From assembly GCA_023055505.1 (NCBI GenBank), contig JALIRH010000124.1, positions 124,001-188,000 on the forward strand: a DNA stretch of 64,000 nt, in the 5' to 3' direction. The notes under the pieces were generated by a model, which saw only the letters and a list, made by a program, of their open reading frames with translations, made no database searches and had not been told where the DNA came from. This document shows positions 12,149 through 24,300 of this stretch, in pieces (the stretch's first letter is position 1; every line of letters starts with the position of its first letter). Source of the stretch: Callipepla californica brunnescens. Taxonomy: Eukaryota > Chordata > Aves > Galliformes > Odontophoridae. A program made the translations under genes and the position numbers.

Positions 12149-14468
12149 CCTTTCTTTTCTCTTATTCTGGCATTCTGACATTCTGACATTCTGACATTCT
12201 GAGATACTCTCATTGTCACATTGCAACATTGTTACATTCTAATATTCTCCCATTCTGAACTTCTGGAATTATGACAACCTGCCGTTGTGACATTCTCCCA
12301 TTCTGACATTATGACATTCTCATATTCTCACATTCTGAAGTTCTGGCATTATGACAACCTGCCCTTGTGCTATTTTCACATTCTGACATTGTGACATTCT
12401 AGCATTGTGACATAGTGACATTCTGGAATTGTGACAACCTGTCATTCTGACATTCTGTCATTGTGATACTCTCACATTCTGCTATTGTGACATTCAGATA
12501 TTTGGACATTCTGAAATTCTGGAATTGTGACATTCTGAAATTCTGGAAATGTGACAATCTGTCATTCTCACATTGTGACAATGCAAAATTCTGATACTGT
12601 GAAATTCTGACTCTCTCTCATTGTGACATTGTGAGATTCTCACATCGTGGCATTGTGGCATTCTCACTTTCTCACGTTCTGACATGTTAACATTGTGACA
12701 TTCTAACATTCTCTCATTGTGATTTTCGGCCATATTTATCATCTGACATTGTGACGTTCTGTCACAGTCATATGTTGTCATTGTGACATTCTATCTTCAT
12801 GACATACTGATATTGTGACTTTGTGGCATTGTGATACACTGACATTCTGAAATTGTGGCAATCTGTCATTGTGACTCTGTGACATTCTCCAATTCTGACA
12901 TTCTCACATTCTAACGTTCTCACATTGTGTCATTCGGTCATTGTCATATTCTCACTTTCTGATATTCTCTCATTGTGATATCGTGACGTTGTGACAATTT
13001 GACATTCTGACATTAAGACATTCCGACATCATGAGATTCTCTCTTTCTCTCATTCTGACATTTTGACATTGTGACATTCTCACTTTCTCATATTCTGCCA
13101 TTCTGATATTCTGGCATTGTGACATTCTGAGATACTCACATTGTAACATTGTGACATTGTGACATTCTAATATTCTCACCTTCTGAAGTTCTGGCATTAT
13201 GACGATCTGCCATTGTGATATTCTCACTTTCTGATATTATGACATTCTAGCGTTGTGACATAGTGAAATTGTGACATTGTGACATTCAGACATGTTGACA
13301 TTCTGAAATTCTGGAATTGTGACAACCTGTCATTCTCACATTGTGACAATGCAACATTCTGATATTGTGACATGATGACATTGTGACACTGTGACATTCT
13401 GAAATTCTAACTCTCCCTCATTCTGACGTTCAGACATTCTCACATTGTGACATTGTAAAACTCTGACTCTCTCTCATGGTGACATTCAGACATTCACACA
13501 TTTTGACATTGTGACATTCTGACATTCTGGCATTCTGACATTCTCACAATGTGTCATTCGGTCATTGTCATATTCTCACTTTCTGATATTCTCTCATTGT
13601 GATATTGTGACGTTGTGACAATTTGACATTCTGACGTTAAGACATTCTGACATCATGACATTCTCTCTTTCCCTCATTCTGACATTTTGACATTGTGACA
13701 TTCTGAGATACTCTCATGGTGACATTGTGACATTGTGGCATTCTAATATTCTCACCTTCTGATGTTCTGGCATTATGACAATCTGCCATTGTGATGTTCT
13801 CACCTTGTGACATTGTGACATTCTAGCATTTTGACAATGCGTCATTCTGACGTTGTGACATAGTGACATTCTGGAATTTGGAAAATCTTTCATTCTGACA
13901 TTCTGTCATTGTGACATTCTCAGAATCTGACATTGTGACATTCTGATATTTTCACATTCTGAAATTCTGTAATCGTGACAATCTGTCATTCTCCCATTGT
14001 GGTATTTGTGACGTTCTTACACTGTTACATATTGATATTCTGACCTTGAGACATTGCGACATTGTGACATAGTGATATTCTGTCATTCTGACATTTTGAC
14101 ATTCTCACATTCTCACTTTCTTACATTGTGACACTCGGTCATTGTGATATTCTCTCTTTTTCATCTCCTCTTATTGTGACTTTCTGACACAGTCATATTC
14201 CCTAATCTTGTAGTTGTGACACAGTGAAGATTTGACATTCTGACATGAAGACACTCTGACATCATGACATTCTCACTTTCTCCCATTCTGACATGTTGAC
14301 ATTGTTGCATTCTAACATTCTCTCATTGCTATATTCTGACATATTTCTATTCTGTCATTGTGGCATTCTCTCACAGACACATGCTGCCATTTTGACATTC
14401 TATCATTGTGACATTCTGACGTTGTGACATTCTGAGATACTCTCATGGTGACATTCTGACATTCTAAT

Positions 14469-14801
14469 TGTATGGGAACTGTTGAATCATGGCCTGAACC
14501 ACTGATTGATCACCTGAGGCAAGCCCTGAGTCAGCTGCAGGGGCACAAGTGAGTGTGATTGGAAGGGGTGGAGTTTGACTCCACCTCTGCCAAGACCCCA
14601 TTTAAGGGCTGACCTCCAGCAGGGAAGGTTCTCTTGTTAGAGATCCCTCCCTTTTGGAGTTATTAGCGAGCCTCGACCATCATCAAGGTGAGCTCCTCTC
14701 TTTTCTTCTTGTTTGTATACCATTTTCTTAAGCCTACCTAAAATATACCGCCTTTCGCACAATTTCCATGGAGTGCTTTTTTGGGGGTTATTTGCCCTAT
14801 A
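14469..14801 (+). mobile_element. solo LTR (333 bp) in the 8-bp satellite
   Basis: Non-satellite DNA begins TGTATGGG and ends CCCTATA, an imperfect terminal inverted repeat. It is flanked on both sides by CTAAT (14,464-14,468 and 14,802-14,806). Removing it restores the satellite phrase CATTCTAATATTCTGAC. A TATA-like ATTTAAGGG near 14,600 suits + orientation. The 5-bp target duplication fits an ERV-L-type element. It has no internal retroviral sequence. Confidence 0.85.
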
Positions 14802-15982
14802 CTAATATTCTGACTTTCTCACATCGTGACATTCAGTCACTGTCATAATTCTCACTTTCTGATATTCTCTTACTGTGCTATTGTGGCATTGTGACAAGTT
14901 GACATTCTGACTTCATGACATTCTCTCTTTCCCTCATTCTGACATTGTGACATTGTCACGTTCTGACATTCGGTCGTTGTGATATTCTCACTTTTTCATA
15001 TTCTCTCTTTGTGACATTGTGACACAGTCATATTCCCTGATTTTGTAATTCTGATATTCTGACGTTCTGACATTCTGACATTCTCACAATGTGTCATTCA
15101 TTCACTGGCATATTCTCACTTTCTGATATTCTCTCATTGTGATATTGTGACTTTGTGACAATTTGACATTCTGGCATCATGACATTCTCTCTTTCCCTCA
15201 TTCTGATATTCTGACATTGGGACATTCTCACTTTCTCGTATTCTGACATTCTGATATATCAATAATCTGTAATTGCGACATTCTCTCATTGTGGCATTGT
15301 GACATTCTCTCATTCTGACACTGAAATTCTGAGATTTGTGATATTGTGACGTTCTCATACTGTGACATTCAGGCACTCTCACATTGGTTCATTCTGACAT
15401 TCTGACGTTATGACATTTTGATGTTGTGACATTCACTCACTCCCATTCTGGCGTTTTCACATTCTGACATTCTCACAATCTGGCATTCTAAAATTGTGGC
15501 CATCTCTCATTGTGACATTCACTCATTCTCACATTCTGATAGTTTGACAGTCTCTCTTGGTGACATTTTGAGGTTCTCTCGTTGTGACATTGTGATATTC
15601 TGACCTTCTGATGTTCTGACATTTGGACATTATAGCATTGTGACACTCTGACATTCTCTCCTTGTGACATTCTGACATTCCGATATTTTGACTTTCTCTC
15701 ATTACCACATTCTGACATTCTGAAACTGTGGGAATCTGTCATTCTGACATTCTGTCATTGTGATATTTGGACTTTGTGACATTTTGACATTTTGAAGTTC
15801 TGACATTCTGAGATCCTCTCATTGTGACACTGTGACATTGTCATTCACTTGGTGTTATTATCTCTCATTGTGACGTTGTGACATTTTGATATTCCCCGAT
15901 TTTCTAATTGCGACATTCTGACATTCGGTCATTGTGATGTTCTCACTTTTTCATATTCTCTCATTGTGACGTTTTGACACAG

Positions 15983-16903
15983 TGTCACGCTCCAAAATAA
16001 AGGAGGGAGATGAGGTTCTTTATATGTATGTGTATACCCGATGGTGAGATTAAAAGGCAATGGTTCAAATTTTAGCCCAACCAGTTTATTACAATAAGTA
16101 GTTTTTTAGGGATATGGGGAAGGGAAGATGGGTGATAGAAAAGAGATGAAAAGCGAAGAGACTTGGCAGAAAGCAAGAAAGAGAAAGAGAGAGCATCAGC
16201 ACCGTGGATCTGGCGAGGTCCGTAGTCCGTTGGTCTCAGGAATTCGTCTGGTCTCCGCGGGGGATGGGAGAAAGCCGGGAAGTTTTGCAGCAAGCAGGCG
16301 CTGTGCAGGGGGGTTCTTCCAAAGAGGTTTTTCCCTCAGGAAAGTCTCTTCTTCAAAGTCTTTGGTTTAGTGGTGTCGAGAAAACCAACTGAGCAACTCG
16401 ACACACCAATGAGTTCTGTCAAGCGGCGCGCTGGGTACATGGGGGATTGCTTCACCAAACATGCGCACGTAAGAGAGAAATGAATAGCTATTTAAAGGTA
16501 TAGCACATGCATATTCATCACATTCCAGACTCTGGTTATCGAGGGGATTAAACCTAAAGGTCAGTTTTGCTTTAAATTTTCAAACCTTGAAGGAGGAAAG
16601 CTCCTCACCATTCATGTGGGTGTTTTGTTTTAAGAGAGGCTTGTCTTGTAGGGACAACAGGGTGTCTATCCTGCTTTCTTTAGCTGCCTCCGTGTTCTGG
16701 CATTAGTTTGATTTGTGCCCACCCAACACATCTGGCCCAACAGATAAATCAACAGGAGTAGTACTTTCGGTGCCATACAAGTATTATTGTCCTTTGTGAT
16801 GATCAGCTTCTCCAAGCAGTTGTCAATTAGAGTCTTCTAGCCAGAAAGACCTCATGAAGCAAGCTTTGAGACAACAAAAGTAAAAAACAGTTGCTGTCTT
16901 TCA
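15983..16903 (-). mobile_element. solo LTR (921 bp), - orientation, in the 8-bp satellite
   Basis: The insertion starts TGTCACGC and ends GTCTTTCA, giving TG...CA ends, between CACAG direct repeats at 15,978-15,982 and 16,904-16,908. Taking it out restores the satellite phrase GACACAGTCATATTCCCTG. On the - strand a TATA-like CTTTAAATAGC (about 16,485-16,500) lies some 400 bp before an AATAAA (about 16,085-16,095), which gives the orientation. Short open frames at 16,072-16,392 appear accidental. The family is not identified. Confidence 0.82.
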
Positions 16904-17888
16904 CACAGTCATATTCCCTGAATTTTAATTGGGAGGTTGTGACGATTTGACATTCTGACATTAAGACATTCTGACATCATGACATTCTCCCTTTCTCACA
17001 TTCTGACATGTTGACATTGTGACATTCTAATATTCTCTCATTGTGACATTGTGACATTCTGACATTCTTATATTCTCACATTCTGATGTTCTGGCATTCT
17101 GACAATCTGCCATAGTGACATTCTGACATTGTGATATTGTGATATTATGACATTGTGGCTTTGTGACTTTGTGATATTCTCGCAGTGTCAAATTCTGTGA
17201 TTCTGACATTCTGAGATTGTGACATCGTGGCATTTTGGGAATCTGGCATAGTGATATTGTGATATTCTCACATTTTGTCATTCTGACATTCTGACAATCT
17301 GATATTGTGACATTCTCAGATTGTTACATTGCTGCGTTCTGAAATTCTCTCATTGTGACATTGTGAAGTTGTGAAATTCTGACATTCTGACATTATGATG
17401 TGATGTCTTTGTTACATTCTGAGATTGTGCCAATGTTACATTCTTCTATTCAGATACATTGTGACATTCTCAACTTAGGACATTCTGATATTCTTGCATT
17501 CTGACGTTGTGACATTCTGACATTCTGAAATTCGGACATTCTCACATAATCACATTCTGACATCATTTCGTTCTCACATTCTGACATTCTGTTATTCTGA
17601 CATTCTCATATTCTCACTTTGTGACATTGTGACGTTCTGACATCCTCACGTACTGACATTCTGAAAATGCGACCTTCTGACATTGTGACACTGTAATATT
17701 CTGACTGTGAAATTTTTACATTCTGGTATTGTGACAGTCTTTCATTTTTGCATTGTGACATTCTGACACTGTGACATTTTTAGATTCTCACATTGTGATA
17801 TTTTGGCATTGTGAAATTCTAACCTTGTGACACTGACATTCTGACATTGTGATACTTTGATATTGTGACTGTCACATTCTGACACCGT

Positions 17889-20800
17889 TAGGGTAGGGTT
17901 AGGGTTAGGTTTAAGGGGTAGGGTAGGGATGGGGTAGGGTTAGGGTTAGATAATGGTTAGGGTAAGTATTAGGGTCAGGGTTAAGGGTAGGGTGTGAGGT
18001 AGGGTTAGGGTTTTAGGGTTAGGGTAGGGTTAGGGTTAGGTTAGGGTAGGGTTTAGGGTTAGGGTGTAGGGTTAGGGTAAGGGTAGGGTTAGGGTTAGGG
18101 GTTAAGGTTAGGGGTTAGGGTCAGGGGTTAGGTTTAGGGATAGGGTCAGGGTTAGGGTTAGAATTAGGGTAGGGTTAGGTTTAGGGTAAGGGTTAGGGTT
18201 AGGGTAGGGTAAGGGTTAGGGTTAGGGTTGGGTAAGGGTTAGGGGTAGGATTACGGGTAGGGTTAGTGTTACAGTTAGGGTCCATCAATAGGGTTAGCAA
18301 AGGGTTAGGTGTTAGGGTTAGGGGTTAGGGTTAGGGGTTAGGGTTAGGGTAGAACTAGGGTCCATCAATAGGGTTATGGTAGGGTTAGGGTTTAGGGTTA
18401 GGGTAGGGTTAGGGTTAGAGTAGAATTAGGGTTAGATTGGAGGGTTAGGGTAGGGTTAGGGTTAAGGGTTAGGGTTAAGGGTTAGGGTAGGGTTAGAGAT
18501 AGGTAAGGGTTAGGGTAAGGGTTAGGGTTAGGGATAGGGTAAGGGTTAGGGTTAGGGTAGGGCTAGGGTTAGGGATAGGTAAGGGTTAGGGTAAGGGTTA
18601 GTGTAGGGTTAGGGGTATGGGTAGGGTTAGGGTAGGGTTAGGGTTAGGGTTGGATTAGAATTTTCGGTAAGGGTTAGGGTTAGGAGTTAGGGTCAGTGTC
18701 AGGGTTAGGGCTTAGCGTTAGGGATAGGGTAAGAGTTAGGGTAGGGTTAGTGTTAGGGTTAGAGTTAGGGTAAGGGTAGGGTTAGGGTAGGTTTAGGGTA
18801 AGGTTAGGGTTTGGGTTAGGGGTTAGGGCTAGGGTAGGGTTAGGTCTAGGGTAGGGCTAGGGTAGGGTTAGGGGTTTGTGTTAGGGTTAGGGGCAGGGTT
18901 AGGGTTAGGATTAGGGTAGGGTTTGGGTTAGGTAAGGGTTTGGGGTTAGGGCTTATGGGTTGGGGTTAGGGGTTAGGGTCACGGTTAGGGTAGGGTAAGG
19001 TTAGGGTTAGGGTTAGTGTTAGGGTTATGGTTAGGGGTTAGGGTAAATGTTAGGGTAGGGTTAGGGTTAAGGGTTAGGGTAGGGTTAGGGTTAGGTAAGG
19101 GTTAGGGTAGGGTTAAGGAGGGTTAAGGGTAGGGTTTGAGTCAGGGGTAGGGTAGGGTTAGGGTTAGGGTTAGGGGTTAGGGGTTAGTGTTAGGGTAGAA
19201 TTAGGGTTAGATTTGTGGGTTAGTGTAGGGTTAGGGTTAGGTAAGGGATAGGGTTAGGGTTAGGGTTAGGTGTTAGGGTAGGGTTAGGGATAGGTAAGGG
19301 TTAGGGTCAGGGATAGTGTTAGGGTCACTGTTAGGGTTAGGGTATGGTTAGGGTTAGGGCAGGGTTAGGGTAGGGCTAGGGTTAAGGGTTAGGGTTAAAA
19401 TTAGGGGTTAGGGGTTAGGGCTAGGGTAGGGTTAGGGGTTAGTGTGAGGGTTAGGGGCAGGGTTAGGGTTAGGGTAGGGTTGGGGTTAGGGGCAGGGTTA
19501 GGGTTAGGGCTTAGGGGTTGGGGTTAGGGGTTAGGGTCACGGTTAGTGCAGGGTTAGGGTTAGTGTTAGGGTAAGGGTTAGGGTAGGGTTAGGGGTTAGG
19601 GTAGGGTTAGTTTTAGTGTTAGTGTTATGGTTAGGTAAGGGTTAGGGGTTAGGGTAAATGTTAGGGTAGTGTCAGGGTAAGGGTTAGGGTAGGGTTAGGT
19701 AAGGGTTAGGGTAGGGTTAGGGTCAGGGTTAAGTGTAGGGTTTGAGTCAGGGTTAGGTTTAGGGTGGGGTTAGGGTTAGGGTAGAATTAGGGTTAGATTT
19801 GAGGGTTAGTGTAGGGATAGGGTTAGGGTTAGGGGTTAGGGTAAGTGTTAGAGTAGGGTTAGGGTTAAGGGTTAGGGTAGGGTTAGGGATAGGTAAGGGT
19901 TAGGGTCAGGGATAGGGTTAGGGTCAGTGTTAGGGTTAGGGCAGGGTTAGGGTAGGGCTAGGGTTAATGGTTAGGGTTAAAATTAGGGGTTAGGGGTTAG
20001 GGCTACGGTAGGGTTAGGGGTTAGTGTTAGGGTTAGGGGCAGGGTTAGGGTTAGGGTAGGGTTGGGGTTAGGGGCAGGGTTAGGGTTAGGGCTTAGGGGT
20101 TGGGGTTGGGGGTTAGGGTCACGGTTAGTGCAGGGTTAGGGTTAGTGTTAGGGAAAGGGTTAGGGTAGGGTTAGGGGTTAGGGTAGGGTTAGTTTTAGTA
20201 TTAGTGTTATGGTTAGGTAAGGTTTAAAGGTTAGGGTAAATGTTAGGGTAGTGTCAGGGTAAGGGTTAGGGTAGGGCTAGGGTCGGGGTTAAGGGTAGGG
20301 TTTGAGTCAGGGTTAGGGTTAGGGTAGGGTTAGGGGTTAGGGTTAGGGTAGAATTAGGGTTAGATTTGAGGGTTAGTGTAGGGTTAGGGTTAGGGGTTAG
20401 GGTAAGGTTTAGGGTAGGGTTCGGGTTAAGGGTTAGGGTAGGGTTAGGGATAGGTAAGGGTTAGAGTAAGGGTTAGGGTCAGGGATAGGGGTAGGGTCAG
20501 TGTTAGGGTTAGGGTATGGTTAGGGTTAGGGGCAGGGTTAGGGTTAGGGTAGGGTTAGGGTTAGGGGTTAGGGTTAAAATTAGGGGTTAGGGCTAGGGTA
20601 GGGTTAGGGCGAGGATAGGGCTAGGGTAGGGTTAGGTGTTAGGGGCAGGGTTAGGGTTAGGGTGGGGTTAGGGCTTAGGAGTTAGGGTTAGGGCTTAGGG
20701 GTTGGGGTTACGGGTTAGGGTTAGGTTTAGTGTTAGGGTTATGGTCAGGTAAGGGTTAGGGTAAGGGTTAGGGGTTAGGGTAAATGTTAGGGTAGTGTTA

Positions 20801-21348
20801 GGGTAGTGTTAGGGTGAGGGTTAGGGTAGGGTTAGGGTTAGGGTACGGTTAGGGTAAGTGTTATGGTTAGGGTAGGGTTAGGGTTACGTTTTGGGTCCAT
20901 CAATAGGGTTAGGGTTAGTTTAGATTAGGGTTAGTGTAGGGTTAGTGTTAGGGTTAGGGGTTAGGGTTAAGGTAGAATTAGGGTCCATCAACAGGGTTAT
21001 GGTAGGATTAGGGTTTAGGGTTAGGGTAGGGTTAGGGTTAGGGGTTAGGGTTAGAGTAGAATTAGGGTTAGATTGGAGGGTTAGGGTAGGGTTAGGGTAG
21101 GGTTAGGGTTAGGGTTAGAGTAGGGTTAGAGATAGGTAAGGGTTAGGGTAGGGTTAGGGTCAGGGTCAGGGTTAAGGGTAGGGTTTGAGTGAGGGTTAGG
21201 GTAGGGTTAGGGTCAGGGTTAAGGGTTGGGTTTGAGTCAGGGTTAGGGTCAGGGTTAGGGTCAGGGTTAGGGTTAGGGTAAGTGTTAGGGTTAGGTTTTG
21301 GGTCCATCAATAGGGTTAGGGTTAGTTTAGATTAGGGTTAGTGTAGGG

Positions 21349-21383
<35 letters not shown>

Positions 21384-24300
21384 TTTAGATTAGGGTTAGT
21401 GTAGGGTTAGTGTTAGGGTTAGGGTTTAGGGTTAGGGGTTACGGTAAGGGTTAGGGTTAGGGGTTAGGGTCAGGGATAGAGTCAATGTTAGGGTTAGGGT
21501 AAGGGTTAGGGTTAGGGGTTAGGGTCAGGGATAGGGTCAATGTTAGGGTTAGGGTAAGGGTTAGGGTTAGGGGTTAAGTATAGGGTAGGGTTAGGGTTAG
21601 GGTAGGGTTATGGTAAGGAATCAGTAGGGTTAGGGTTAGAGTTAGGGTTAGGGATCTGGTGGGTTGGGGTTAGGGTTTAAGGTTAGGGTTAGGTTTAGGG
21701 TAGGGTTAGGGTAGGGTTAAGGTTTAGGGTTAGGGTTAGGGATAGGTAAGGGTTAGGGTAAGGGATAGGGTTAGGGTGAGGGGTAGGGTTAGGGTAGGGC
21801 TACGGTTAGGGGTTAGGGTTAGGGGTTAGGGTTAGGGTAGTGTTAGGGTTAGGGTGAGGGGTAGGGTTAGGGTAGGGCTACGGTTAGGGGTTAGGGTTAG
21901 GGGTTAGGGTTAGGGTAGTGTTAGGGTTAGGTTAGGGTTAGGGGTAGGGGTATGGGTAGGGTTAGGGTAGGGTTAGGGTTAGGGTTGGATTAGAATTTAC
22001 GGTAAGGGTTAGGTTTAGTGGTTAGGGTCAGTGTCAGGGTTAGGGGTTAGGGTTAGGGATAGGGTAAGAGTTAGGGTTAGGGTTAGAGTTAGGGTAGGGT
22101 TATAGTTAGGTTTAGGGTAGGGTTAGGGTAAGGGTAGAGTTAGAGTAGGTTTAGGGTAAGGGTAGGGTAGTGTTAGGGTAGGGTATGGGTTAGGGATTAG
22201 GGCTAGGGTAGGGTTAGGGGTTAGTGTTAGGTTTAGGGTTAGGGTAGGGTTGTGGTTAGGGTTAGGGTAGGGTTGGGGTTAGGGACAGGGTTAGGGTTTG
22301 GGCTTACGGGTTGGGGATAGGGGTTAGGGTCACGGTTAGGGTAGGGTTAGGTTAGGTTTAGGGTTAGTGTTAGGGTTATGGTTAGGTAAGGGTTAGGGTA
22401 AATGTTAGGGTAGGGTTAGGGTTATGGGTTAGGGTTATGGGTTAGGGGTAGGTAAGTTTTAGGGTAGGGTTAGGGTCAGGGTCAGGGTTAAGGGTAGGGT
22501 TTGAGTCAGGGTTAGGGTAGGGTTAGGGGTAGGGTTAGGGTAGGGTTAGGGATAGGTAAGGGTTAGGGTAAGGGTTAGGGTTAGGGATAGGGTAGGGTTA
22601 GGGTTAGGGTAGGGCTAGATGTAGGGGTTAGGGGTAGGGGTATGGTTAGGGTTAGGGTAGGGTTAGGGTTAGGGATAGGGTAGGGTTAGGGTTAGGGATA
22701 GGGTAGGGTTAGGCTTAGGGTAGGGCTAGATGTAGGGGTTAGGGGTAGGGGTATGGGTAAGGGTTAGGGTAGGGTTAGGGTTAAGGGTTAGAGTAGGGTT
22801 AGGGATAGGTAAGGGTTAGGGTAAGGGTTAGGGTTAGGGTCAGGGATGGTGTAGGGTCAGTTTTAGGGTTAGGGTATGGTTAGTGTAAGGGGTAGGGTTA
22901 GGGTTAGGGTAGGGCTAGGGTTAGTGTTAGGGTTAAAATTAGGGGTTAGGAGTTAGGGCTAGGGTAGGGTTAGGGGTTAGTGTTAGGGTTAGGGTTGGGT
23001 TGGGGTTAGGGGCAGGGTTAGGGTTAGGGCTTTGGGGTTGGGGTTAGGGGTTAGGGTCACGGTTAGGGTAGGTTTAGGGTTAGTGTTAGGGTAAGGGTTA
23101 GGGTAGGGTTAGGGGTTAGAGTAGGGTTAGTTTTAGTGTTAGGGTTATGGTTAGGTAAGGGTTAGGGGTTAGGGTAAATGTTAGGGTAGTGTTAGGGTTA
23201 GGGTAGGGTTAGGGTTAGGTAAGGGTTAGGGTAGGGTTAGGGTCAGGGTTAAGGGTAGGGTTTGAGTCAGGGTTAGGGTCAGGGTTAGGGTTAGGGTACG
23301 GTTAGGTTAAGTGTTATGGTTAGTGTAGGGTTAGGGTTAGGTTTTGGGTCCATCAATAGGGTTAGGGTTAGTTTAGATTAGGGTTAGTGTAGGGTTAGGG
23401 TTAGGGTTTAGGGTTAGGGGTTAAGGTTAGGGGTTAGGGTTAGGGTAGGGTTAGGGGTTACTGTAAGGGTTAGGGTTAGGGGTTAGGGTCAGGGTAAGGG
23501 TTAGGGTTAGAGTTAGGGTCGGGTTTGGTTTAGGGTAAGGGTTAGGGTAGGGTTAGGGTTGGGTTAGGGTTAGGGTAGGGTTAGGGTTAGGGGTTAGGGT
23601 AGCGTCAGGGGTTAAGGTTAGGATAAGGGTTAGGGGTTAGGGTTAAGGTTAGGGTAAGGGTAGGGTTAGGGATAGGGTTGGGGTTAGGGTTAGGGTAGGG
23701 TTAGGGTAGGGTTAGTGTTAGGGTTGGGTTGGGATTAGGGTAGGGTTAGGGTTAGGGGTTAGGGTAGAGTCAGGGGTTACGGTTAAGGGTTAGGGTTAGG
23801 GTAGGGTTAAAGTTGGGGTTAGGAATAGGGTTAGGGTTAGGTTAGAGTTAGGGTAGGGTTAGGGTAAGGAATCAGTAGGGTTAGGGTTAGAGTTAGGGTT
23901 AGGGATCTTGTGGGTTAGGGTTAGGGTTTAAGGTTAGGGTTATGTTTAGTGTAGGGTTAGGGTAGGGTTAAGGTTTAGGGTTAGGGTTAGGTTTAGGGGT
24001 TAGGGTAGGGCTAGGGTTAGGGGTTGGGTTAGTGTAGGGGTAGGGGTATGGGTAGGGTTAGGGTTAGGGGTTAGGGTATGGTCAGGGGTTACGGTTAGGT
24101 TAAGGTTTAGGGTTAGAGTAGGGTTAGGAGTTAGGGTTAGGGTTAGGGTTAAGGATAGGGTTGGGGTTAGGGTTAGGGTAGGGCTAGTGTTAGGTTAGGG
24201 TTAGGTGTTTGGGTCAGGGTTAGTGTAGGGTTAATGTTAGGGTAGGGGTTAGGATTAGGTTTATGGTAAGGGTTAGGGTAGGGTTAGGGTAAGAGTTAGG

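Larger units (their letters stand above)
12149..17885. repeat. 8-bp satellite CATTCTGA / CATTGTGA
   Basis: This is a degenerate tandem array of the 8-base units CATTCTGA, CATTGTGA and CATTCTCA. It is interrupted by two solo LTRs (14,469-14,801 and 15,983-16,903) and otherwise continuous. A phrase GACACAGTCATATTCCCTGA recurs (near 14,193 and 15,028, and interrupted at 15,976/16,904), so longer blocks have also been duplicated. At 17,886 it switches directly to telomere-like repeat. No gene is seen. Confidence 0.95.

Noticed and set aside
16072..16392. Short open frames within the solo LTR at 15,983-16,903
   Set aside because: They lie wholly inside LTR sequence, overlap on both strands and show no known domain.
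12149..17885. CRISPR-like array
   Set aside because: The 8-bp units are contiguous without unique spacers, and the context is avian.
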